Notes: generated by a model not told the origin, from the letters alone. 64,000 nucleotides of DNA from Bradyrhizobium sp. Ghvi (GCF_900115265.1 NZ_FOVU01000003.1:248001-312000), one strand, 5' to 3'. Positions 20,057-29,134 are shown, counted from the stretch's first letter. Made by a program: numbers and translations.

Positions 20057-21493
20057 CTATCCCAGCAGCTTCGCGACGTTCTGGAAGCCGGTGACCAGCA
20101 TCGGCGGCAGATAGATGCCGGCCATCAGCACCAATCCGAGATGCGTGAACATCGGCACGTACGAGGCCTCCGCGGGCGCGGTCTTGCCCCTGGGCTCGCC
20201 GAACATCACCGGGCCGATCCGCAAGAAAAGGCCGCCGAGCGCGATGATGATGCCGAGCACCAGGATCACCGTCAGCCACGGCGCGCGGGCGAAGGTCGAG
20301 CTCACCACGAGAAACTCGCTCATGAAGATGCCGAGCGGCGGCAGCCCGACGATGGCAATGACGCCCAGCATCAGGCCCCAACCGAGCGCAGGGCTGGTCG
20401 CCGTGAGCCCGCCGATCTCGGCGATCTTCTGTGTGCCCTTGACCTGTGCGATATGGCCGACCGCGAAGAAGATTGCCGACTTGGTGAGCGAATGCATGGT
20501 CATGTGCAACAGCCCCGCGAAGTTCGCGAGCGGGCCGCCCATGCCGAAGGCGAACACGATGATGCCCATATGCTCGATCGAGGAATAGGCAAACATCCGC
20601 TTGATGTCGCGGCGCCGGTACAGCATCAGCGCGGCGAAGACCACCGAGATCAGGCCCATGGTCACCATCAGCGGAGCCGGCGTGATCGCCGCGGAGTTGA
20701 CCGCAAGCATCATCTTGAAGCGCAGGAGCGCATAAAGCGCGACATTGAGCAGCAGGCCGGACAGCACCGCCGAGATCGGCGTCGGACCCTCGGCATGCGC
20801 ATCCGGCAGCCAGGCGTGCAGCGGCGCGAGCCCGACCTTGGTGCCGTAGCCGAGCAGGAGGAAAACGAAGGCGACGTTGAGCAACGCCGGGTCGAATTGT
20901 GCGGCGTGCTTCACCAGCACCGTCCACACCATGCCGTCCATCCCCTCGCCCACCACGGGGCGCGCCGCCATATAGACCAGGATCGTGCCGAACAGCGCGA
21001 GCGCGATGCCGACGCTGCCGAGGATGAAATATTTCCAGGCGGCTTCCAGCGCCTCATGGGTACGGTAGATGCCGACCATCAGCACGGTCGTCAGCGTCGC
21101 CACCTCGACCGCAACCCACATCAGACCGATATTGTTGGCGATGAGCGCGAGATTCATCGCGAACATCAGCATCTGGTACATCGCGTGATAGAAGCGCAGG
21201 AAGGCAGGCGTCAGCCGTCCAGTCTCGATCTCGTGATGGATGTAGCTCGCGCTGAACACTGAAGTCGTGAAGCTGACGAACGTCGTCAGCACGATGAAGA
21301 CCTTGTTGAGATCGTCAAGCAGCAGGTATTGGCCCGACGTCGGCTCGATCACGAACAGCGACAGCGAGGTGAGAAAGGTCGCAAGCGCCGCAAGGACGTT
21401 GAGCTTCGCCGTCAGCTTGTAGCCCGGCAGGAGCGCGAGCAGCGCGGCCGAGATCGCCGGGATCAAGAGGATTGCGCCGAGGGCGTCCATCAT
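20057..21493 (-). CDS. hyfF: HyfF/NuoN-like antiporter-type membrane subunit
   Basis: A 478-residue protein with about 13-14 hydrophobic segments of the Mrp/NuoL-M-N antiporter family. Likely ion-pathway residues visible are Glu in WVAVEVATLTT, Lys in GYGTKVGLAPLHAWLPDAHA and Lys in HSLTKSAIFFA. It overlaps hyfE by 4 bases and ends 3 bases before hyfG, so translation is coupled. Shorter than E. coli HyfF (about 526). Expected to move H+ or Na+ across the inner membrane. Confidence 0.9.
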   Translation of the reverse strand: MMDALGAILLIPAISAALLALLPGYKLTAKLNVLAALATFLTSLSLFVIEPTSGQYLLLDDLNKVFIVLTTFVSFTTSVFSASYIHHEIETGRLTPAFLRFYHAMYQMLMFAMNLALIANNIGLMWVAVEVATLTTVLMVGIYRTHEALEAAWKYFILGSVGIALALFGTILVYMAARPVVGEGMDGMVWTVLVKHAAQFDPALLNVAFVFLLLGYGTKVGLAPLHAWLPDAHAEGPTPISAVLSGLLLNVALYALLRFKMMLAVNSAAITPAPLMVTMGLISVVFAALMLYRRRDIKRMFAYSSIEHMGIIVFAFGMGGPLANFAGLLHMTMHSLTKSAIFFAVGHIAQVKGTQKIAEIGGLTATSPALGWGLMLGVIAIVGLPPLGIFMSEFLVVSSTFARAPWLTVILVLGIIIALGGLFLRIGPVMFGEPRGKTAPAEASYVPMFTHLGLVLMAGIYLPPMLVTGFQNVAKLLG

Positions 21494-22152
21494 CGCCGCT
21501 CTCCGCGAAAACGATCAAGCGCCTGCACGTCCACGCTGTCAAAACGCTCGCGGATCCGGAACAGGAAGATGCCGATCACGATGAAGGCGATCAGCACCGA
21601 GAAGGCGACGCTGATCTCGACCACCAGCGGCATGCCCTTGGCGCCGGTTGCCGCCAGCACCAGCCCGTTCTCCAGCGACATGAAGCCGACGACCTGGCTT
21701 ACCGCGTTACGCCGCGTCACCATGATCAGGAGCCCGAGCAGCACCACCGACAGCGCGAAGGCTAGATCCTCGCGGGCGAGCGCATCGGCGTCCGGCGTCA
21801 CCCGCAGCATCACCACCATCGAAAGCGCGACAAGGCCGATGCCGGCCATCATGGTCAGCCCGACGCCGATCACGTTCTCGATCTCGCGGTGAATGCCGAG
21901 GCGCCTGATGATCCGGTGCAGCGCGACCGGGATGATGATGGCTTTGAAGACCAGCGCGATCAGGGCCGTGACATAAAGATGCGGCGCCTGCTGCACATAG
22001 GCCTGCCAGGCCACCGACAGCGCCAGCACGCCGGCATGCAGCGCATAGACGTTAAGGAGCGCATAGAGCCGGTCCTGGTAGAGCATCATGAAGCTCGCCA
22101 GCACGAGGGAGCCGGCGAGCAGATGGGCGATGTCGAACTGCAGGCTGCTCAT
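21490..22152 (-). CDS. hyfE: HyfE-like membrane subunit (NuoK-containing)
   Basis: A 220-residue membrane protein with about six hydrophobic segments, matching HyfE length (about 216). The part near residues 95-160 (MLRVTPDADALAREDLAF and VSQVVGFMSLENGLVLAA) resembles NuoK, including the Glu of LEN in a membrane helix. Its start follows hyfC by 3 bp and its end overlaps hyfF. Confidence 0.85.
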   Translation of the reverse strand: MSSLQFDIAHLLAGSLVLASFMMLYQDRLYALLNVYALHAGVLALSVAWQAYVQQAPHLYVTALIALVFKAIIIPVALHRIIRRLGIHREIENVIGVGLTMMAGIGLVALSMVVMLRVTPDADALAREDLAFALSVVLLGLLIMVTRRNAVSQVVGFMSLENGLVLAATGAKGMPLVVEISVAFSVLIAFIVIGIFLFRIRERFDSVDVQALDRFRGERR

Positions 22153-22155
22153 CTC

Positions 22156-23112
22156 TTACAGGCTCCCCGACACGAAGCGCAGCAGGGTGGCAAGCAGCGC
22201 CAGCATCAGTGCCGCGCCCAGGAACTCCGGAATCCGGAACACGCGCATCTTGGCGATCGACGTCTCGAACACCGCGAGCAGAAAGCCAAGGACCGTCAGC
22301 TTGCCGAAATAGAGCAGTGCGCCAGAAACGAGCCGTGCAACGCTCGCGTCTGCAGTTGCCGTGCCCCATGGCAGGAACACGCAGGCGATCAGCGAGACGT
22401 AGAGCAGAAGCTTGAGCTGCGACGACAGATCGATCAGGGCGAGATGACGGCCCGAATATTCCAGCACCATGGCCTCATGCACCATGGTGAGCTCGAGATG
22501 GGTGGCGGGGTTATCGACGGGAATGCGGGCATTCTCCGCCAGTGCCACGATGGTCAGCGCGACGAAGGCCATGCCGAGCGACACGCGCAGGCCGACCGCG
22601 TCCGAGCCCATGAATTCGGCGACGTAGGAGAGCTGGGTCGAGCCCGCGATCATCGCCACCGAGAAGACGGTGATCAGCATCGCAGGCTCGGCGAGCGAGG
22701 CGATCATGACCTCACGGCTGGAACCGATGCCGCCGAAGGCGGTGCCGACATCCATGCCGGCAAGCGCCTGGAAGAAACGGGCGCTGCCGAGCAGCGCGAT
22801 GATGGCGATGAGGTCGGCGGTCCAGGAGAACAGAAGCCCGTTGCCGAAAGTCGGCACCAGCGAGACCGCCACCCAGGTGCCCGCGAACATCAGATAGGGA
22901 ATGACGCGGAACAGCCAGGATGCGTTGTCCGCGAGCACGACGTCCTTGCGCATCAGACGAATGAGGTCGCGATAGGGCTGGAGCAGCGGCGGCCCCCGCC
23001 TGCGGAGAAGCCGAGCCTTCACCTTCCGCACGAAACCCGTCAGCAGCGGCGCGAGGCCCAACACCAGCGACATCTGGGCGCCCTGGGAGAGGATATCGCG
23101 CAGCGCGCTCAT
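22156..23112 (-). CDS. hyfC: HyfC/NuoH-like membrane subunit
   Basis: A 318-residue NuoH/HycD-family protein that links the soluble arm to the membrane arm. Diagnostic segments are KARLLRRRGPPLLQPYRDLIRL near residue 32 and NARIPVDNPATHLELTMVHE near 190. The start at 23112 overlaps the hyfB stop (ATGA); the open frame upstream is inside hyfB and is not used. Length matches HyfC (about 320). Confidence 0.9.
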   Translation of the reverse strand: MSALRDILSQGAQMSLVLGLAPLLTGFVRKVKARLLRRRGPPLLQPYRDLIRLMRKDVVLADNASWLFRVIPYLMFAGTWVAVSLVPTFGNGLLFSWTADLIAIIALLGSARFFQALAGMDVGTAFGGIGSSREVMIASLAEPAMLITVFSVAMIAGSTQLSYVAEFMGSDAVGLRVSLGMAFVALTIVALAENARIPVDNPATHLELTMVHEAMVLEYSGRHLALIDLSSQLKLLLYVSLIACVFLPWGTATADASVARLVSGALLYFGKLTVLGFLLAVFETSIAKMRVFRIPEFLGAALMLALLATLLRFVSGSL

Positions 23113-25109
23113 ACTGCCACCACCAGCAGCAGCACGATGAGCGCCACGAAGACCAGCGTCAGGTATCGGCGAATGCTGAGGAACTGCAAGATATTGATAC
23201 GGTCCGTCGCAAAGCCGATCACGATCGCAATCGGCGCGTACAGCCCATCCCAGATCAGATCGCGCAGTTCGACCTGGAATCGCGCGGGAAGCGGCGAAGA
23301 TGGCGGCGGCATCTCGCCAATCTCGCGCGCGGCAAAGACGACACTGCCGAACACGCGGCGGATCGGCTGCGAGAAGCTGGAGGCCGAATACTGGATCGTT
23401 GGGTTCGGATCGGGATAGCCGCAATCCCAGGCCGCTGTACGGCGCAAGCGGTCGGAGGCGAAGCGGTGAATGGCCGACGCCGCCGCCGTCCCGCAGAGTG
23501 CCACGAACAGAAACACCAGAAGGCCATTATAGGAGCTGCGGCTTTCCGCGATCGGTACGATGGTGAGCCACTGCAATCCGACCTGATGCGGCATGACGTT
23601 GCCGACCATATTCTTGCTCACCGGCGCCAGCGCATCGATGAACAGCCCGGGCAGAATGCCGGCGAGGAGGCACAAGGCGGCAAGCATGAGCATTGCGGTC
23701 AGCGAGAAACGGTCGGTCTCATGCGCTGATGCCGCAACGTCCGAGCGCGGCCGGCCGAGGAAGCTGATGCCATAGAGCTTGACGAAGCAGGCCGCGGCAA
23801 AGGCGGCCGCGAGTGCCAACAAACCGCCGACTGCCGGAATGATCAGCTTGAGCCCCCAGGAGGACAGTTGCGGCGAGAGCAGGATCGCCTGGAAGGTCAG
23901 CCATTCCGAAACGAAGCCGTTGAACGGCGGCAAGGCCGAGATCGCAATGCAGCCGACCAGGACCGCGACCGCCGTTGTCGGCATGCGATGGATCAGCCCC
24001 CCGAGCTTCTCCATGTCGCGCTCGCCCGTTGCTCCCAGCACCGCTCCGGCGCCGAAGAACAACAGGCTCTTGAACAGCGCATGATTGAAGACGTGCAACA
24101 TCGCCGCGGTGAAAGCGAGCGCTGCCACCCAGTCGAGCCCCTCCGCCTTGAAGGCCAGGGCCAGCCCGAGACCGGTGAAGATGATGCCGATGTTCTCGAT
24201 CGTTGAATAGGCGAGCACACGCTTGATGTCGCGCTGCATCAGCGCATAGAGCACGCCCAACGTCGCCGTCGGACCGCCGACCAGCAGCACCACCATGCTC
24301 CACCACCACACCGGTTCGGGCAGGAGATCAAAGACGATACGCACGAAGCCGTAGACAGCGACCTTGGTCATGACGCCGCTCATGAGGCCGGAGACGTGAC
24401 TGGGTGCGGCGGGATGGGCGAGCGGCAGCCAGGCGTGCAGCGGCACCAGGCCAGCCTTGGAGCCGGCGCCAAGCAGCACGAGGATCACGACCATGCCGGT
24501 CAGCGCAGCAGACGGATGCGAGGCGCGGATCGCATCGAAATCGTAACCGGCACCGCTCGCGAGCAGGCCGAAGGCGAGCAGCAGCGTCAGCGTGCCGAAA
24601 CTTGCCATCAGGAGATAGACATAGCCGGCGCGCACATTCTCGGCTTCCCGGTGATGCGACACGACCATCGCCCAGGAGGTCAGCGACATGAATTCCCAGG
24701 CGACCAGGAAGCTGAACGCATCGTTTGCCAGCACGACGACGTTCATCGCTGCAAGATAGGCAGGATAGAACGGCAGCACGCGGCCAGGGGAGTCCTCATG
24801 CCGGCTGTAGCCGAGCGCGAACAGACTCGCAGCGACGCCGCCTAGATTGACGACGACAAGGAAGAAGGCGGACAGCGCATCGAGCCGGAAATGGGCCCCG
24901 AGCCAGGGCAGCCCGACCGGCAGGGTCGCGCTCTGCGTCAGATGAGGGACATCGAACAGATCGGACAGCGCCGTAATACATAGCGCCGACGTGGCGATCA
25001 GGCATCCGCCGTAAAGGATGATCGAGCCGCGCGGGTGCCTCGACAGCACGATCCCTGCAGGCGCCAGCGCCAGCAGAACCGCCACTGACCATAGCGCCAC
25101 CGCGATCAT
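23109..25109 (-). CDS. hyfB: HyfB/NuoL-like antiporter-type membrane subunit
   Basis: A 666-residue polytopic protein, close in length to HyfB (about 670). Antiporter-type motifs include Glu in FLVAWEFMSLTSWAMV, Lys in GAGSKAGLVPLHAWLPLAHP, RDIKRVLAYSTIENIG and Lys in NHALFKSLLFFGAGAVLG. I start at the ATG at 25109 preceded by gaggagaggg, dropping 19 codons of the open frame. It is the first structural gene after the XRE regulator (40 bp gap). Confidence 0.9.
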   Translation of the reverse strand: MIAVALWSVAVLLALAPAGIVLSRHPRGSIILYGGCLIATSALCITALSDLFDVPHLTQSATLPVGLPWLGAHFRLDALSAFFLVVVNLGGVAASLFALGYSRHEDSPGRVLPFYPAYLAAMNVVVLANDAFSFLVAWEFMSLTSWAMVVSHHREAENVRAGYVYLLMASFGTLTLLLAFGLLASGAGYDFDAIRASHPSAALTGMVVILVLLGAGSKAGLVPLHAWLPLAHPAAPSHVSGLMSGVMTKVAVYGFVRIVFDLLPEPVWWWSMVVLLVGGPTATLGVLYALMQRDIKRVLAYSTIENIGIIFTGLGLALAFKAEGLDWVAALAFTAAMLHVFNHALFKSLLFFGAGAVLGATGERDMEKLGGLIHRMPTTAVAVLVGCIAISALPPFNGFVSEWLTFQAILLSPQLSSWGLKLIIPAVGGLLALAAAFAAACFVKLYGISFLGRPRSDVAASAHETDRFSLTAMLMLAALCLLAGILPGLFIDALAPVSKNMVGNVMPHQVGLQWLTIVPIAESRSSYNGLLVFLFVALCGTAAASAIHRFASDRLRRTAAWDCGYPDPNPTIQYSASSFSQPIRRVFGSVVFAAREIGEMPPPSSPLPARFQVELRDLIWDGLYAPIAIVIGFATDRINILQFLSIRRYLTLVFVALIVLLLVVAV

Positions 25110-25149
25110 GCCCTCTCCTCGATCATGATCTGCGTGCGCGTTGTCATCG

Positions 25150-25419
25150 CTATTGGCCGCCCGCACTCGGAGGTGGAGACTTCAGCCGCACACCGCGGCC
25201 CCCGGCACTCGACGCTGCGCCCTCGCCGATCAATTCGATACCGGCCTCCGACAGCGCCTCGATCAGCTTCATCAGAGAATCGACATTGCCGCGGATCACC
25301 CCTTCGGAGGCCTCCATGCGCTGGATCGTCGGCAGCGACAGCGAACAGAGCTGAGCGAGTTCGCGCTGGTCGATCCTCAGCAGGGCACGGGCGGCTCTAA
25401 GCTGCGCGGCGGTGATCAC
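25150..25419 (-). CDS. Small XRE-family helix-turn-helix regulator
   Basis: An 89-residue protein with a Cro/CI-type HTH over about residues 5-60: QLRAARALLRIDQRELAQLC, then SLPTIQRMEASEG. The C-terminal tail is short and Gly/Ser-rich. GTG start. It is 40 bp upstream of hyfB on the same strand and is probably the first gene of the Ehr operon. A palindrome at 25476-25498 lies 57 bp upstream of its start, fitting autoregulation. What it senses is unknown; there is no separate ligand domain. Confidence 0.82.
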   Translation of the reverse strand: MITAAQLRAARALLRIDQRELAQLCSLSLPTIQRMEASEGVIRGNVDSLMKLIEALSEAGIELIGEGAASSAGGRGVRLKSPPPSAGGQ

Positions 25420-25475
25420 GGGGGAAGATGTCCGTGGCAGTTACAGTGATTGACTTGCCAAGCTTAAGCTGCGCA

Positions 25476-25498
25476 AAATGATGTTTCAAGCATCATTT
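25476..25498. promoter_or_regulatory. Palindrome upstream of XRE-hyf operon; candidate operator
   Basis: Perfect 8-base arms aaatgatg and catcattt with a 7-base spacer, followed by another copy of the half site gcatcatt at 25509-25516. On the minus strand a ttgaaa overlaps the palindrome and could be a -35 box. The rest of 25420-25618 holds no gene. Confidence 0.55.
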
Positions 25499-25618
25499 CC
25501 TATATGCAGCGCATCATTCCGTTCGACGCCCGTGGAGCTACGCTCGGCATGACACTGGCGCAATGCGGCCCGAGAATCCGGGGGCGCGCGCGCACGCAGC
25601 CAAGAATAGGTGCCCCTC

Positions 25619-26140
25619 TCAGAACTCGTTCGCGATCTTCGACAGCATCTCGAGCAGGGCTTCGCGGTTGGCCTGGCCCAGCAACTCGTTGAGCCGGGAC
25701 TCGTGCTTGGTAGCGACCAGCTTCTTGGCGCGGGCCAGCACGGCCTTGCCCTTGTCGGTCAAGACCAGGATATGCGAGCGGCGGTCATTGGTGGAGCGAA
25801 TCCGGGCGCAAAGGTCGCGGCTCTCGAGATTGTCGAGCATGGCGACGAAATTCGGCCTGAGGATGCCGAGGGTCGAGGCGATCTCGGTCTGGTTCCGACC
25901 CGGGTTCTTCTCGACCAACAGCAGGACGGAGAACTGCGCCGGCGTCAGCTGGAGCGAGGCCATGCAGCGCAGAAAGTTCTCGAACACCTTGAGCTGCGCC
26001 CGCTTCAGCACATAGCCGAGCTGTTCGGAGAGCTCGCCGAGCTGGAGAGCTTCGGGTGGTCCCCCGGCAGCGTCCTTGCGCCCCCGGGTCGCGTCACCGG
26101 CCTTTTCGGAGGACTTTTCAGCGGTTTTCGAAACGGTCAT
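25619..26140 (-). CDS. MarR-family transcriptional regulator
   Basis: A 173-residue winged-HTH protein. N-terminal 25 residues are charged and probably disordered. The DNA-binding part is LTPAQFSVLLLVEKNPGRNQ then TLGILRPNFVAMLDNLESR, with the wing RSTNDRRSHILVLTDKGKAV. It is divergent from the second Liv-type importer and the gap holds a perfect 10-base inverted repeat. MarR proteins next to such importers often respond to aromatic acids or their CoA esters; ligand here is not known. Confidence 0.9.
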   Translation of the reverse strand: MTVSKTAEKSSEKAGDATRGRKDAAGGPPEALQLGELSEQLGYVLKRAQLKVFENFLRCMASLQLTPAQFSVLLLVEKNPGRNQTEIASTLGILRPNFVAMLDNLESRDLCARIRSTNDRRSHILVLTDKGKAVLARAKKLVATKHESRLNELLGQANREALLEMLSKIANEF

Positions 26141-26198
26141 CGCCTCATGCTCGCAATCCCGCTAAATTTGGGACGGGTCGCTTCCCACCCTTGATGTT

Positions 26199-26232
26199 AT
26201 ATTTGATAATTGTTATGGACCATATCAAATAT
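26199..26232. promoter_or_regulatory. Long inverted repeat in MarR-livH intergenic region; candidate operator
   Basis: Arms atatttgata (26199-26208) and tatcaaatat (26223-26232) are perfect complements with a 14-base spacer that itself contains ataattgttat. The AT-rich block stands out against GC-rich surroundings and lies 58 bp from the MarR start and 86 bp from the livH start. Confidence 0.65.
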
Positions 26233-26318
26233 CGTCAGCGTATTTCAATGGCTGTGAACGGACCATCCACCGCAATCGCGCAGGACCGGTCCGGGTCTTT
26301 AAGGGGGAGCGTCCGGTC

Positions 26319-27359
26319 TTGAACACCACCATTATGCTGTTCCTGCTGCAGGACGGCATCACCAATGGCGCGATTTACGCGCTGCTCGGCCTTGCGCTGG
26401 TGTTGGTGTTCGCCGTCACCCGCGTCATCCTCATTCCGCAGGGCGAATTCGTCACCTATGGCGCACTGACGTATGCCTCGCTGGCGTCGGGCCAGATGCC
26501 GGGCACCGCCAAGCTGGCGCTCGCCATGGGCATCGGCGCCTGCGCCTTCGACCTGTTCGTGGCTCGCAAAACGCTGCACGGCCGGCTGATCCTGCGCAGC
26601 GTCCTCGCCAATATCGTGCTGCCGGCCATCGTGCTGGCACTGACGATTTACTTCGCGGCCCAGAAGCCGCCGGTCGCGGTCTGCATCGCACTGTCGCTGG
26701 TGATCGTGGCGATGATCGGCCTCTACCTCTATCGCATCGCGTTCCAGCCGCTGGCGCACACCTCGGTGCTGGTGCTGCTGATCGCATCCGTGGGCGTGCA
26801 TCTGGCGCTGCAGGGGCTGGGCCTGCTGTTCTTCGGCGCCGAGGGCCAGCGCGGACCGGCAGTGCTCTCCGGCGCCTTCACCGCGGGCTCGCTGCGCTTC
26901 ACCGGCCAGAGCCTCACGGTCTACGGCATCACCATCGCCTTCATCGTCGGGCTCTGGCTGTTCTTCGGCCTGACGCTTTACGGCAAGGCGCTGCGCGCCA
27001 CCGCTGTCAACCGGCTCGGGGCGCGCCTCGCCGGCATCCGCACGACGCTGTCTGGCCAGATCGCCTTCCTGCTGGCCTCCGTCATCGGCGCGCTCTCGGG
27101 CATCATGATCGTGCCGATCACGACACTCTACTATGACTCGGGCTTCCTGATCGGCCTGAAGGGCTTTGTTGCCGCGATCGTCGGCGGCCTCGTCAGTTAT
27201 CCCCTGACCGCCGTCGCGGCCCTCTTCGTCGGCATCGTCGAGGCGTTCTCGTCCTTCTATGCCTCCAACTACAAGGAGGTGATCGTGTTCATGCTCCTGA
27301 TTCCCGTGCTGCTGTTGCGCTCGCTGGCCGCGCCCGCGGTCGAAGAAGAGAAGGACTGA
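26319..27359 (+). CDS. Branched-chain-type ABC transporter permease (LivH family), second system
   Basis: A 346-residue LivH-type permease with the N-terminal segment LLQDGITNGAIYALLGLALVLVF split here by position only. TTG start with aagggggag upstream. It is longer than the first LivH (292) owing to an extra membrane region around residues 60-150. Ends 5 bp before the LivM-LivG fusion. Confidence 0.87.
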   Translation: MNTTIMLFLLQDGITNGAIYALLGLALVLVFAVTRVILIPQGEFVTYGALTYASLASGQMPGTAKLALAMGIGACAFDLFVARKTLHGRLILRSVLANIVLPAIVLALTIYFAAQKPPVAVCIALSLVIVAMIGLYLYRIAFQPLAHTSVLVLLIASVGVHLALQGLGLLFFGAEGQRGPAVLSGAFTAGSLRFTGQSLTVYGITIAFIVGLWLFFGLTLYGKALRATAVNRLGARLAGIRTTLSGQIAFLLASVIGALSGIMIVPITTLYYDSGFLIGLKGFVAAIVGGLVSYPLTAVAALFVGIVEAFSSFYASNYKEVIVFMLLIPVLLLRSLAAPAVEEEKD

Positions 27360-27364
27360 GGCGC

Positions 27365-29134
27365 ATGCAGAGCCGGCTTCCCATTCTCGTCTTCGCAGCT
27401 CTGATGGCGGCGATCCCGTTCGTTCCGGGCGTGCCGCCGTTCTGGATCGTGCTGCTCGACAATATCGGCCTCGCCGCACTGGTCGCGATGGGCCTCGTGC
27501 TGCTGACCGGCGTCGGCGGCCTGACCTCGTTCGGACAAGCCGCCTTCGTCGGCTTCGGCGCCTACACCACCGCGGTGCTGACGACGAGCTACGGCTTGTC
27601 GCCGTGGCTGACGCTGCCGCTGTCGCTCGTGGTCAGCGGGCTGTTTGCGGTGCTGCTCGGCCTGATCACGGTCCGCCTGTCCGGCCACTATTTGCCGCTC
27701 GGCACGCTCGCCTGGGGGCTTGGCTTGTTCTATCTCTTCAGCAAGCTGGAATTCCTCGGCCGCAACGATGGCATCTCGGCAATTCCGCCGCTGTCGATCG
27801 GCGCGTTCAGGATGCTCTCACCGGGCTCGATCTATTACGCGATCTGGGTCGCCGTCCTGATCTCGGCGCTGCTTACCATGAACTTGCTCGACTCCCGCAC
27901 CGGCCGCGCCATCCGCGCGCTCAGGCGCGGCCATGTCGCGGCCGAGGCGTTCGGCGTGCATACGCCGCGCGCCAAGCTCCTGGTGTTCATCCACGCTGCC
28001 GTGCTCGCCGGCCTCTCCGGCTGGCTCTACGCCCACCTCCAGCGTGCGGTGACGCCGACGCCGTTCGGCGCTCATGCCGGCATCGAATATCTCTTCATCG
28101 CGGTCGTCGGCGGCGCCGGCTATGTCTGGGGCGGCGTGCTCGGCGCGGCGATCGTCGTGATCCTGAAAGAGGTGCTGCAAAGCTATCTGCCGCTGATCCT
28201 GCCGGGCTCCGGCCAGGTCGAGACCATCGTGTTCGGCATCATGCTGGTGGCGCTGCTGCAGCTCGCGCCCGGCGGCGTCTGGCCGTGGCTGATGTCGTTC
28301 TTCCCCGAGCGCAGCAATGGCAGGAAGCCCGACACCTCGCTGAAGCTCGAGACGCGCACCCGCTCGCCCGGCCGAGGAAGCGTCCTGCTCCAGGTCGAGA
28401 AGGCGCGAAAGCAGTTCGGTGGCGTGGTTGCGGTCAACAACGTCTCCTTCGAGGTCCAGGCGCGCGAGATCGTCGCGCTGATCGGGCCGAACGGTGCCGG
28501 CAAGAGCACGACCTTCAACCTGATCACGGGCGTGCTGTCGGCGACCTCGGGCTCGATCTCGGTGCTCGGCAAGAAGGTCAATCGCGCGCCGCCGCAGGAG
28601 ATCGTCAAGCTCGGCATCAGCAGGACCTTCCAGCACGTCAAGCTCGTCCCCGACATGACCGTGCTGGAGAATGTCGCGATCGGCGCGCATCTGCGCGGCC
28701 AGTCCGGACCTCTCGCCTCCATGCTGCGGCTCGACCGCGCCGATGAGGCGAAGCTGCTGGCGGAAGCCGCCCGCCAGATCGAACGTGTCGGTCTCACCGA
28801 GCAGATGCATCAGCTCGCAGGCAGCCTCTCGCTCGGCCAGCAGCGCATCGTCGAGATCGCGCGCGCTCTCTGCGTCGATCCGATGCTGCTGCTGCTCGAC
28901 GAACCCGCCGCGGGCCTCCGCCACATGGAGAAGCAGCAGCTCGCGAAACTGCTGCGCGATTTGCGCGATGGCGGCATGAGCGTGCTGCTGGTCGAGCACG
29001 ACATGGGCTTCGTGATGAACCTGGCCGACCGCATCGTGGTGCTCGATTTCGGCACCAAGATCGCGGAAGGCACGCCCGCCACGATCAAGACCAATCCCGA
29101 AGTGATCAAGGCCTATCTCGGAGTGGCGGCATGA
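27365..29134 (+). CDS. LivM-LivG fusion: ABC permease joined to ATP-binding domain
   Basis: A 589-residue two-domain protein. Residues 1-320 are LivM-like with LLTGVGGLTSFGQAAFVGFG and the cytoplasmic loop RTGRAIRALRRGHVAAEAFG. After a linker near 315-340 a LivG-type ATPase follows: Walker A GPNGAGKST near 375, signature LSLGQQRIVEIARAL, Walker B LLLLDEPAAGL and VEHDMGFVM. The frame is uninterrupted, so this is a real fusion. It overlaps the next ATPase gene by 4 bases. Confidence 0.9.
   Translation: MQSRLPILVFAALMAAIPFVPGVPPFWIVLLDNIGLAALVAMGLVLLTGVGGLTSFGQAAFVGFGAYTTAVLTTSYGLSPWLTLPLSLVVSGLFAVLLGLITVRLSGHYLPLGTLAWGLGLFYLFSKLEFLGRNDGISAIPPLSIGAFRMLSPGSIYYAIWVAVLISALLTMNLLDSRTGRAIRALRRGHVAAEAFGVHTPRAKLLVFIHAAVLAGLSGWLYAHLQRAVTPTPFGAHAGIEYLFIAVVGGAGYVWGGVLGAAIVVILKEVLQSYLPLILPGSGQVETIVFGIMLVALLQLAPGGVWPWLMSFFPERSNGRKPDTSLKLETRTRSPGRGSVLLQVEKARKQFGGVVAVNNVSFEVQAREIVALIGPNGAGKSTTFNLITGVLSATSGSISVLGKKVNRAPPQEIVKLGISRTFQHVKLVPDMTVLENVAIGAHLRGQSGPLASMLRLDRADEAKLLAEAARQIERVGLTEQMHQLAGSLSLGQQRIVEIARALCVDPMLLLLDEPAAGLRHMEKQQLAKLLRDLRDGGMSVLLVEHDMGFVMNLADRIVVLDFGTKIAEGTPATIKTNPEVIKAYLGVAA

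Noticed and set aside
19295..21262. 655-codon plus-strand open frame opposite hyfG and hyfF
   Set aside because: Highly His/Arg/Gln-rich reverse-strand image of conserved membrane and redox genes; no recognisable domain or ribosome site.
17999..25109. Active [NiFe] hydrogenase or formate hydrogenlyase
   Set aside because: The N-terminal Cys ligands are both Ser and there are no maturation, formate dehydrogenase or ferredoxin-subunit genes nearby.
27365..29134. Sequencing error joining LivM and LivG
   Set aside because: The linker is in frame, both domains are complete and there is no leftover start or ribosome site between them.
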